64,000 nt of DNA, from the NCBI GenBank assembly GCA_900315835.1, contig ONAR01000006.1, forward strand, positions 1 to 64,000, read 5' to 3'. The DNA comes from an uncultured Prevotella sp. (GTDB taxonomy: Bacteria > Bacteroidota > Bacteroidia > Bacteroidales > Bacteroidaceae). Position numbers and translations under genes: made by a program. The notes under the pieces are model-generated. The model was not told where the DNA came from. It did not search any database and was given only the letters and a program-made list of their open reading frames with translations. Shown piece after piece: positions 17,584-25,207 of the stretch; within the stretch, counting starts at the first letter, position 1, and each line of letters opens with the position of its first letter.

Positions 17584-17679
17584 TTGCCACGAAACAGTTA
17601 AAACGGCGTTTCGTGGCAAAATATCTTGAATATATTTTGCCGCGAAACACTTTTTCGTTATCTTTGTGGCAAAATATAT
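17584..17679 (+). promoter_or_regulatory. Repeat-built promoter/operator of the AAA ATPase gene
   Basis: TTGCCACGAAAC (17584-17595) faces its exact inverted copy GTTTCGTGGCAA (17608-17619), and a third near-copy TTGCCGCGAAAC lies at 17637-17648. A second inverted pair, GGCAAAATAT (17615-17624) and ATATTTTGCC (17632-17641), overlaps these. GTGGCAAAATAT recurs at about 17666-17677. The promoter TTTG (17636-17639), a 19-base spacer and TATCTTTG (17659-17666) runs through the repeats, so a bound protein would block it. Confidence 0.7.
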
Positions 17680-17684
17680 TGGAT

Positions 17685-19124
17685 ATGGCACAAGAGATTA
17701 TAGGAAGAGACAAGGAACAGCAAGAGCTGCAGGAACTGTATGAGTCAGGCCGACCTGAATTTTTAGTTGTTCACGGCCGCAGACGCGTAGGCAAGACTTT
17801 TCTGATAAGGGAGTTCTTCAAAGGAAGATTTGCATTCTATCATACCGGGCTGTCACCGGCTGAGCGCGAAGACAGTGACAAAACCATTCTCTTCCAGCAG
17901 TTGGAGAGCTTCTTTTCCTCCCTCTCCCGCTATGGCTATAGGGGCAAGATGCCCAAAGACTGGATTCAGGCTTTTGATGCGCTCATCCAGATTTTGGAAC
18001 AAAAGGACCCGAACCAGCGTCAGGTGGTATTCATAGATGAGATGCCATGGATGGACACTCCTAAGTCGGGGTTCATCACGGCCTTCGAGCATTTCTGGAA
18101 CGGATGGGGAGCCGGGCAGGATAATCTGATGCTCATCGCCTGCGGCAGCTCGACATCATGGATCGTTGACAAGATTATCAACAACAAGGGAGGTCTCTAC
18201 AACCGCATCACATTCGAGATGACAATCCGGCCATTTACTTTGAGGGAATGTGAGCTCTTCTATAAGAACCGTAATATCATCATGGACCGCTATGACCAGC
18301 TTCAGGCTTATATGATATTCGGAGGAATACCTTATTACATGTCACTCTTGCGGAAAGGACTCAGTCTGGCCCAAAACGTGGATGCCCTCTGCTTCGACCC
18401 GAGAGGGCAACTACGCATGGAGTTTGACCGCCTTTTCAATTCTCTCTTTGTCAATCCTGAAGATAACAGGAAAATCATCCGGGCCCTATCAAAAAAGAGA
18501 AAAGGGCTGCTGCGGAGCGAGATATCCTACGAGACCGGCATCCCGACGGGAGGCGGCCTGACCAATCTGCTCAATTCACTACAGGCCAGCGACTTCATCA
18601 TCACCTATACAACCTACAAAGGCAGCAAGCGAGATACTTACTTCAAGCTTGCCGACCACTTCTGCCTATTCTATCTCTACTTCATGGATGGACAGACCAA
18701 CAACCATCATTTCTGGAGCAGTAACCTCACAACACCCCAGCTCAATGCATGGCGAGGGTTCTCCTTTGAGGCAGTGTGCTTTTCACATATTCCACAAATA
18801 AAGGCCGCCCTCGGTATATCTGATGTTCAGACAGAAGTTTTTCCCTGGATAAGCAAGCAAAAGAAGGACGGAGCGCAGATAGACATGCTCATCGTCAGAA
18901 AAGACCACGTCATCAACATCTGCGAAATGAAATACTCCACCGACAAGTTCACCATCACACGCACATACGATGAGGAACTTCGTCACAAGCTGACACTCTT
19001 TGAGGAAGAGACAAAGAACCGGATGGCCCTGCATCTCACGCTCATCACCACATACGGCCTCACCAATAACGAATATGCCGGACACGTCCAGCGGCTCATC
19101 ACCATGGATGATCTGTTCAAATAG
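17685..19124 (+). CDS. AAA-family ATPase with DUF234/PD-(D/E)XK-like C-terminus
   Basis: I choose the ATG at 17685, which lies just past the promoter; an earlier start (17613) would sit upstream of the -7 box. The 479-residue protein has Walker A GRRRVGKT (31-38) and Walker B VVFIDEMPWMD (near 105-115). A winged-helix-like middle (RSEISYETGIPTGGGLTNLLNSL) follows. The C-terminus holds D400, then E414-x-K416, the spacing of a PD-(D/E)XK nuclease core. This is the archaeal-type ATPase/DUF234 family, common in many copies in Bacteroidota, often with repeat-rich promoters. Cellular role is unknown. Genome-defence or toxin-like functions have been suspected for the family, but nothing here proves one. 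It converges on lpxB with 13 bases between. Confidence 0.8.
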   Translation: MAQEIIGRDKEQQELQELYESGRPEFLVVHGRRRVGKTFLIREFFKGRFAFYHTGLSPAEREDSDKTILFQQLESFFSSLSRYGYRGKMPKDWIQAFDALIQILEQKDPNQRQVVFIDEMPWMDTPKSGFITAFEHFWNGWGAGQDNLMLIACGSSTSWIVDKIINNKGGLYNRITFEMTIRPFTLRECELFYKNRNIIMDRYDQLQAYMIFGGIPYYMSLLRKGLSLAQNVDALCFDPRGQLRMEFDRLFNSLFVNPEDNRKIIRALSKKRKGLLRSEISYETGIPTGGGLTNLLNSLQASDFIITYTTYKGSKRDTYFKLADHFCLFYLYFMDGQTNNHHFWSSNLTTPQLNAWRGFSFEAVCFSHIPQIKAALGISDVQTEVFPWISKQKKDGAQIDMLIVRKDHVINICEMKYSTDKFTITRTYDEELRHKLTLFEEETKNRMALHLTLITTYGLTNNEYAGHVQRLITMDDLFK

Positions 19125-19137
19125 AAACCTTATTCCA

Positions 19138-20298
19138 TCAACATGCGTTTCCCTTTCCGCCAAGCGCATCAACCATGATACGCGCGGCCTCATCAGGCGC
19201 CACACGGTTGCCCAAGCGGCGGGCCACATCGTCGTAGCCACGCAGCATAGTTTCCCGGTCAGCCTGGCCTGGCAGCAGGCGCCGGAGCCAATCACGGATG
19301 TTGGCTACCGTGAAGCGGTCGGCAACCAATTCAGGCACCACCTCGCGGTCGGCAATGAGGTTGACCAGACTGATGAAGGGGCACCGGATGATATGGTTGA
19401 AGCCCCACCGCATGAGCCGGGGCAACGGTGTCTCGTAGCACACCACCTGGGGCACACGGAACAGCGCCGCCTCCAGCGTCGCCGTTCCACTCGTCACCAG
19501 CGCCACCGTGGCATGAGCAAGCAGGGCATAGGTGTCGTCGAAGATAAGCTGCAACTGAGAGCCCGTCATGAACGGCGTGTAGTAGTCGCGGTCAATCGAC
19601 GGTGCTCCGGCCACAACAGCCTGATAATCACTGAGTAATTCCGGCGTCAGACTGGCTGTCATCGCCGGCAGGTTGTCTTTGATTTCCTGCTTGCGGCTGC
19701 CCGCCAACAGGGCGATGATAGGCTTATCTGCATCGAGCTGGTGGCGGCGGCAGAACGATGCGCGGTCCTCATGATAAGAGGCAAGAAACGTGCGCACCTC
19801 CTCGGCCGTAGGGTTGCCCACATAGTGGATGGGGTAATGGTGCTTTTGTTCATAGAAGGCCACCTCGAAAGGCAGGATGGAGAACAGTTCATCCACATCG
19901 CGGCGGATGCGCTTGATGCGCCACTCCTTCCACGCCCATATCTTCGGCGAGATGTAATAATAAACGGGTATTTGGGTGTGGCTATGCACAAACTTCGCGA
20001 TGTCGAGGTTGAACCCCGGGTAATCGACGAGGATGACGACGTCGGGCTGCCACGCCACGATGTCGCGCTTGCACAAGGCCATATTGCGGAAGATGGTCGG
20101 CAGATGGAGCAGCACCGGAACAAACCCCATGTAGGCCAGCTCTTTATAATGGCGCACGCGCTGGCCGCCCTCACGCGTCATGAGGTCGCCGCCGAAGAAG
20201 CGGAACTCGGCCGCGGAATCCTGCGTCTTCAGACTGTGCATCAGCCGCGAGGCATGAAGGTCGCCCGAGGCCTCGCCTACGATGAGGTAGTATTTCAT
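19138..20298 (-). CDS. lpxB: Lipid-A-disaccharide synthase LpxB
   Basis: LpxB joins UDP-2,3-diacylglucosamine and lipid X to make the lipid A disaccharide at the inner face of the cytoplasmic membrane. The chosen start (20298, MKYYLIVGEASGDLHA) gives 386 residues, the normal length, and leaves out 31 residues that would lie inside surE. The GEASGD motif opens the protein. The middle contains PKIWAWKEWRIKRI and YVGNPTAEEV, and the C-terminal part has LLAGSRKQEI and ALVTSGTATLEAALFRVPQVVCYE, all family landmarks. The ATG overlaps the surE stop (ATGA), so the two are coupled. Confidence 0.95.
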   Translation of the reverse strand: MKYYLIVGEASGDLHASRLMHSLKTQDSAAEFRFFGGDLMTREGGQRVRHYKELAYMGFVPVLLHLPTIFRNMALCKRDIVAWQPDVVILVDYPGFNLDIAKFVHSHTQIPVYYYISPKIWAWKEWRIKRIRRDVDELFSILPFEVAFYEQKHHYPIHYVGNPTAEEVRTFLASYHEDRASFCRRHQLDADKPIIALLAGSRKQEIKDNLPAMTASLTPELLSDYQAVVAGAPSIDRDYYTPFMTGSQLQLIFDDTYALLAHATVALVTSGTATLEAALFRVPQVVCYETPLPRLMRWGFNHIIRCPFISLVNLIADREVVPELVADRFTVANIRDWLRRLLPGQADRETMLRGYDDVARRLGNRVAPDEAARIMVDALGGKGNAC

Positions 20299-21095
20299 AA
20301 GTCCATCTTTCTGAGTTTGTCGAGGAAGCCGTAGTCGGTCACATCGACCGTCGTCGGGGTGATAGCCACATAGCCGTGGCTGAGCGCCCACTGGTCCGTG
20401 TCGGTCGACTCCGGCTCATCGTTGCGGTACTCGCCCACCATCCAGTAATAATCGTAGCCGCGCAGGTGGTGGCGCTTGTCGACCTCGTTGATCCAGCTGC
20501 CCCAGGTCATGCGCGTGGCCTTGACACCCAAGAACTCCTCGCGGGCGGGGAAGTTCACGTTGAGGCAGACGCCCTTGGGCAGGCCCTCGTCGAGCACCTG
20601 CTTCACGATTTTCTCCACGTAGGGGCGCAGGGGCATGAGGTTGGCGTCCTCATTGTAATAACAGCTCGAAAACGCCACCGACGGTATGTATTTCATACAG
20701 CCCTCCATCGCGGCACCCATCGTACCGCTGTAGTGACTGTTGACCGACGAGTTGTCGCCATGGTTGATGCCGCTCAGGATGATGTCGGGGCGGCGCTCGG
20801 TGCAGAGCTGGTCGAGGGCGAGTTTGACGCAGTCGACGGGGGTACCCGAACACGACCACACCTCGGTCTCGCCCATGTTGTGGCGCCGCTTCAAGCGAAG
20901 GAAGTCGGCAGCCGAGAAGGCGCACGAGAAACCCGACCGCGCACTCTCCGGCGCCACGACGAGCACGTCGCCGAGAGGCTTGACAAAGGCGGCCAGATGG
21001 CGGATGCCTTCCGAGTGGTAGCCGTCGTCGTTGGTGATGAGGATAAGCGGCCGGCGGTGGGCTGACTGAGGGGTGGTATTGGTTACGTTTTGCAT
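20295..21095 (-). CDS. surE: 5'/3'-nucleotidase SurE
   Basis: SurE is a metal-dependent survival-phase nucleotidase acting on 5'- and 3'-nucleoside monophosphates. The 266-residue protein has the metal-binding ITNDDGY motif (N22, D23, D24), then VVAPESARSGFSCAFS, SGTPVDCVKLAL and the second metal site ILSGINHGDNSS. The C-terminal ALSHGYVAITPTTVDVTDY ending is also typical. It is the first gene of a surE-lpxB pair, divergent from parA. Confidence 0.95.
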   Translation of the reverse strand: MQNVTNTTPQSAHRRPLILITNDDGYHSEGIRHLAAFVKPLGDVLVVAPESARSGFSCAFSAADFLRLKRRHNMGETEVWSCSGTPVDCVKLALDQLCTERRPDIILSGINHGDNSSVNSHYSGTMGAAMEGCMKYIPSVAFSSCYYNEDANLMPLRPYVEKIVKQVLDEGLPKGVCLNVNFPAREEFLGVKATRMTWGSWINEVDKRHHLRGYDYYWMVGEYRNDEPESTDTDQWALSHGYVAITPTTVDVTDYGFLDKLRKMDL

Positions 21096-21171
21096 AATCT
21101 AATGACTTAATGGGGGTTAAAACAGATTTCGACAGGGCTGCTGCAGCGCCCCGCTGAAAGATTTTCTGCTG

Positions 21172-21179
21172 CAAAAGTA
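21172..21179 (-). promoter_or_regulatory. -7 box for surE-lpxB
   Basis: TACTTTTG on the reverse strand, about 76 bases upstream of the surE start. No clear -33 element was seen. Confidence 0.45.
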
Positions 21180-21220
21180 CGAAAAAAGGTTTAAACAGCC
21201 GCTTTATCAAACAAAATATG

Positions 21221-21228
21221 TATCTTTG
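21221..21228 (+). promoter_or_regulatory. -7 box for the parA operon
   Basis: TATCTTTG lies 51 bases upstream of the parA ATG at 21280 and just ahead of an earlier in-frame ATG at 21226. This supports the later start. The -33 element is weak. Confidence 0.5.
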
Positions 21229-21279
21229 CATTTAACAATGCACCCTCATCGTAGGGCGAAAAGAAAAAAACGAAAGAAA

Positions 21280-22044
21280 ATGGCAAAAATCATTGCTATC
21301 GCAAACCAGAAAGGCGGCGTGGGCAAGACCACGACAGCCATCAACCTTGCTGCCTCGCTGGCCACATTGGAGAAATCGGTGCTCGTCGTCGACGCTGACC
21401 CGCAGGCCAACGCCTCAAGCGGCCTCGGCGTCGATATCAGCCAGGTGGACTGTTCTCTCTATGAGTGCATCATCGACCATGCCGACGTCAGGGACGCCAT
21501 CTACACCACCGACATCGACAAGCTCGACATCATTCCAAGCCACATCGACCTTGTGGGCGCCGAGATTGAGATGCTCAACCTCGACAACCGCGAGAAGGTC
21601 ATCAAGGGCATCCTTGACCCGCTGCGGCCGGAATACGATTTTATCATCATCGACTGCTCACCGTCGCTCGGCCTCATCACCGTCAACTCGCTCACGGCCG
21701 CCGACTCGGTCATCATCCCCGTGCAGTGCGAGTATTTCGCACTCGAGGGTATCAGCAAACTGCTCAACACCATCAAGATCATCAAGAGCCGCCTCAATCC
21801 GAAGCTCGAGATTGAAGGCTTCCTGCTGACGATGTTCGACAGTCGTCTGCGCCTTGCCAATCAGATTTACGATGAGGTGAAGCGCCATTTCCAGGAGTTG
21901 GTGTTCAAAGCCATCATCCGCCGCAATGTGAAACTCTCCGAGGCTCCGAGCCACGGCCTGCCTGCCATCCTCTACGACGCCGACTCACAGGGCGCCAAGG
22001 ACCACCTGATGCTCGCCAAGGAGATTATTGAGAAGAACGCATAA
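21280..22044 (+). CDS. parA: Chromosome-partitioning ATPase ParA (Soj)
   Basis: The 254-residue protein begins [19 protein letters not shown], with the deviant Walker A at residues 11-18. It goes on with [13 protein letters not shown] and a Walker B region [15 protein letters not shown]. Chromosomal ParA/Soj binds DNA non-specifically as an ATP dimer and works with ParB on origin segregation. The ATG at 21280 is preferred: the 18 extra codons upstream would add a basic leader ([10 protein letters not shown]) and overlap the promoter. It is followed after 3 bases by parB. Confidence 0.95.
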   Translation: MAKIIAIANQKGGVGKTTTAINLAASLATLEKSVLVVDADPQANASSGLGVDISQVDCSLYECIIDHADVRDAIYTTDIDKLDIIPSHIDLVGAEIEMLNLDNREKVIKGILDPLRPEYDFIIIDCSPSLGLITVNSLTAADSVIIPVQCEYFALEGISKLLNTIKIIKSRLNPKLEIEGFLLTMFDSRLRLANQIYDEVKRHFQELVFKAIIRRNVKLSEAPSHGLPAILYDADSQGAKDHLMLAKEIIEKNA

Positions 22045-22047
22045 ACT

Positions 22048-22941
22048 ATGGCAGTACATAAGAAATACAATGCTTTAGGCCGCGGCCTCGACGCGCTGAT
22101 CTCGACCGAAGCCGTGCGCACGCAGGGCTCGTCGACCATCAACGAGATACCGCTCGACCAGATTGAGCCCAATACCAACCAGCCGCGTAGTCTGTTTGAC
22201 GACGACAAGTTGCAGGAGTTGGCCAACAGCATACGCGAGATTGGCATCATCCAGCCCATCACCTTGCGTCAGACCGCCGAGAACCGCTTCCAGATTATCG
22301 CCGGCGAGCGCCGTTGGCGCGCCTCGCAGATGGCCGGACTGAAGGCCATCCCCGCCTACATCCGCAACATGAAGGATGAGAACGTGATGGAGGCTGCACT
22401 CGTGGAGAATATCCAGCGCGAGGACCTCAACCCGATTGAGATTGCGCTGGCTTACGAGCATCTGCTGGAGAACTCGGGTATGACGCAGGAAAAGGTGTCG
22501 GAGCGCGTGGGCAAGAGCCGATCGGCCATCACCAACTACCTGCGGTTGCTGAAGCTCCCCGCTCAGGTGCAGATTTCATTGCAGAAGAAGGAAATCGACA
22601 TGGGTCACGCCCGCGCCCTGCTCGCCCTCGACAGTCCGTCGCTCCAATTGAAGGTGTTCAAGGAGACGATGAAGAACGGATGGTCGGTGAGAAAGGTCGA
22701 AGAGGTGGTGAACAGCCTCAAAAACGGTGAGGACGTCGACAGCGGCAACAGGAAGATCAAGACCAAGGCGCAGCTGCCCGAGGCACTCGTCGCCCTGCGC
22801 GACCGGCTGTCGCAGACCTTCAGCACTAAGGTGCAACTGGCTTGCTCGGCCAAGGGCAAGGGTAAGATCAGCATTCCCTTCGCCAGTCAGGAGGAGCTGC
22901 AGCGCATCATGAACGTATTAGACAATCTGAAGACAGAATAG
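22048..22941 (+). CDS. parB: Chromosome-partitioning protein ParB (Spo0J)
   Basis: ParB is a CTP-dependent sliding clamp that loads at parS sites near the origin. In the 297-residue protein the N-terminal domain has PNTNQPRSLFDD and the catalytic-box region IAGERRWRASQMAG. The helix-turn-helix follows (MTQEKVSERVGKSRSAITNYLRLLKLP), then a dimerisation tail. The KKYNALGRGLDALIS start is typical. Partner parA lies 3 bases upstream, and the next gene begins directly after the stop. I did not find a clear parS site in the window. Confidence 0.95.
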   Translation: MAVHKKYNALGRGLDALISTEAVRTQGSSTINEIPLDQIEPNTNQPRSLFDDDKLQELANSIREIGIIQPITLRQTAENRFQIIAGERRWRASQMAGLKAIPAYIRNMKDENVMEAALVENIQREDLNPIEIALAYEHLLENSGMTQEKVSERVGKSRSAITNYLRLLKLPAQVQISLQKKEIDMGHARALLALDSPSLQLKVFKETMKNGWSVRKVEEVVNSLKNGEDVDSGNRKIKTKAQLPEALVALRDRLSQTFSTKVQLACSAKGKGKISIPFASQEELQRIMNVLDNLKTE

Positions 22942-23694
22942 GTGAAGACGCTGCATTCCATTGTCATGGCCACTGGCCTGCTGCTCTGCCTTGGTTGTGC
23001 GCAGACGATGCGGGCGCAAAGCGAGAAGAAGCCGACGATGCCGACGCGCCATCTGAGCGCCGCCGAGATTGGTGAGGACACGCTGAAGGCCGAGACCTTA
23101 GTGCCTGCCGACACGCTCGTGGCCAAGGATAAGGCGCTAACGGCTGCCCTGCCCGACACCACGAAGCACCATAAGCGCAACTGGGCTACATGGAAGCCGG
23201 AGACGAAGCGCGCCCTGTGGCTGGCACTCGTGCTGCCCGGCGCCGGTCAGATCTATAACCGCAAATACTGGAAGTTGCCCATCTTCTACGGCGGATTCGT
23301 AGGCTGCGCCTACGCCATGAGGTGGAACAACATGATGTATCGCGACTATAGCCAGGCCTACCTCGACATCATGGACAACGACCCCAACACGCAGAGCTAC
23401 AACCAGTTCCTGCACTTAGGTACGAAGATTGACGAGAGCAACATGTCGAGATGGCAGGAGATCTTCCGTCAGCGTAAGGACCGCTACCGCCGTTGGCGCG
23501 ACCTGAGCTTCTTCGTCATGGTGGGCGTCTACGCCCTCTCGGTGATTGATGCTTACGTCGATGCGTCGCTGTCGGAGTTTGACATCTCGCCCGACCTCAG
23601 CCTCCACGTGGCTCCGGCTGTGATCAACAACGGGCAGAACGGCAACCTGCTGCGCAACACGGGATTGGGCATGCAGTGCGCCATCACTTTTTAA
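22942..23694 (+). CDS. DUF5683 membrane protein
   Basis: The 250-residue protein starts at GTG immediately after the parB stop. It has an N-terminal signal-like segment (about 4-24). A variable linker leads to the conserved DUF5683 core, KRALWLALVLPGAGQIYNRKYWKLPIFYGGFVGCAYA, continuing with a WNNMMYRDYSQAY segment and a later RRWRDLSFFVMVGVYALSVIDAYVDASL helix. The family is typical of Bacteroidota and often sits between parB and a lytic transglycosylase, as here. Function is unknown; the context suggests an envelope role linked to division or growth. Confidence 0.85.
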   Translation: MKTLHSIVMATGLLLCLGCAQTMRAQSEKKPTMPTRHLSAAEIGEDTLKAETLVPADTLVAKDKALTAALPDTTKHHKRNWATWKPETKRALWLALVLPGAGQIYNRKYWKLPIFYGGFVGCAYAMRWNNMMYRDYSQAYLDIMDNDPNTQSYNQFLHLGTKIDESNMSRWQEIFRQRKDRYRRWRDLSFFVMVGVYALSVIDAYVDASLSEFDISPDLSLHVAPAVINNGQNGNLLRNTGLGMQCAITF

Positions 23695-23704
23695 CTAATG
23701 AACA

Positions 23705-25186
23705 ATGAACTTGAAAAGACACCTTATATTATTTATGCTGCTCGGCGCCATGACGGTTACCGCTCAGGCGCAAGACGACGGGAAGCGCATCACCTTTACC
23801 GATGAGCAGGGCCGGCAGGAGGAAATCAACCTGCCACAGTCGATGACGACGGAACTGGACAGCCTGATGAAGCTCTACAACGCCAAGCTGTACCTGCGCC
23901 CCGACTCCGACTGCAACATGCCCGATGTCAACCCCGTCTACGAGCCGGAAGTGTATAAGGACCGCCTCTCGCGTCTGCCGACCGTCATCGAGATGCCCTA
24001 CAACAGCATCGTGCAGGCGTTCATCGACCGCTATACCGGCGACCTGCGGCGCAACGTGGCCTACATGCTCGGCGCGCAGAATTTTTATATGCCCGTCTTC
24101 GAGGAAGCCCTCGAGGCTTACGACCTGCCGCTGGAGCTGAAATACCTTCCCGTCATCGAGTCAGGTCTCGACCCCACGGCCCGATCCCACGCCGGAGCTG
24201 TCGGACTGTGGCAGTTCATGCTGTCAACGGCCCGCCGCTACAACCTCAAGGTGAACTCGCTGGTCGACGAGCGGCGCGACATCGTGAAATCGTCGTATGC
24301 CGCCGCCCACTATCTGAGCGACCTCTATAAGATCTACAACGACTGGGACCTCGTCATCGCCGCTTACAATTGCGGTCCCGACAAGATCAATAAGGCCATA
24401 CGCCGCGCTCACGGCGAGCGCGACTACTGGAAGATTTATCCCCGGTTGCCGCAGGAGACGCGTGGTTATGTGCCCGCCTTCATCGCCGCCAACTACGTGA
24501 TGAACTACTACTGCGACCACAATATCTGCCCGCTCAACAGCTCGCTGCCCGCCCGCACCGATACGGTGATGGTCGACCGCGACATCCACTTTGAGCAGAT
24601 TTCTCATGTGTTGGGCATCGATATGGCGCAGTTGGAGGACCTCAATCCGCAGTACCGTCGTCATCTGGTCAACGGGCATTCCGAACTGTCGTCGCTGCGT
24701 CTGCCAGCCTCGCTCATCAGCCGTTTCATCGATGAGGAGGACTCCATCGTCGCCTTCAACACCAAGAATTATAAGCCCAAACGCAGTGAGGTGCAATTGC
24801 CCGACAACGCCACCTATCTTGTGAAGAAGAATCAGGTGGAGCGCGTTGCGGCAAAATCGGAACCGGCGAAGGATAAGGTCACCACGACGACCGACGGCAA
24901 CGACGATAACGACAGCGAGCAAGCCTCATCGAAGAGCAGCAGTCAGAAGTCAACGTCGTCGAGCAGCCGGAGCATTTCTAAGAGCAGCAAGAGCAGCCGT
25001 TCGAGTAAGTCGCGTAAGTCGAAATCAAAGTCAAAGACCACCAAGGCCCAGCACGTCACCGTGAAGGCCGGCGATACATTAGGCGAGATAGCCGAGCGCA
25101 ACCACACCTCGGTGAAGAAACTGCGCCAGCTCAACGGCATCAAGGGCAGCAACATCGTCGTGGGCGACAAGCTGAGAGTGAAATAA
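23705..25186 (+). CDS. MltD-like lytic transglycosylase with LysM domain
   Basis: The 493-residue periplasmic protein has a signal peptide (about 1-22, ending AQAQ). The lysozyme-like catalytic domain (about 110-270) has the probable catalytic Glu in LPVIESGLDPTARSHAGAVGLWQFM, followed by VIAAYNCGPDKINKAI and YVPAFIAANYVMNYY. A long serine- and lysine-rich spacer (about 385-445) precedes one C-terminal LysM motif (VTVKAGDTLGEIAERNHTSVKKLRQLN), which binds peptidoglycan. It cleaves glycan strands to anhydro-muropeptides. It is cotranscribed with the par genes and rel by spacing. Confidence 0.93.
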   Translation: MNLKRHLILFMLLGAMTVTAQAQDDGKRITFTDEQGRQEEINLPQSMTTELDSLMKLYNAKLYLRPDSDCNMPDVNPVYEPEVYKDRLSRLPTVIEMPYNSIVQAFIDRYTGDLRRNVAYMLGAQNFYMPVFEEALEAYDLPLELKYLPVIESGLDPTARSHAGAVGLWQFMLSTARRYNLKVNSLVDERRDIVKSSYAAAHYLSDLYKIYNDWDLVIAAYNCGPDKINKAIRRAHGERDYWKIYPRLPQETRGYVPAFIAANYVMNYYCDHNICPLNSSLPARTDTVMVDRDIHFEQISHVLGIDMAQLEDLNPQYRRHLVNGHSELSSLRLPASLISRFIDEEDSIVAFNTKNYKPKRSEVQLPDNATYLVKKNQVERVAAKSEPAKDKVTTTTDGNDDNDSEQASSKSSSQKSTSSSSRSISKSSKSSRSSKSRKSKSKSKTTKAQHVTVKAGDTLGEIAERNHTSVKKLRQLNGIKGSNIVVGDKLRVK

Positions 25187-25207
25187 AGTAACAAGGGAGT
25201 AGATGCT

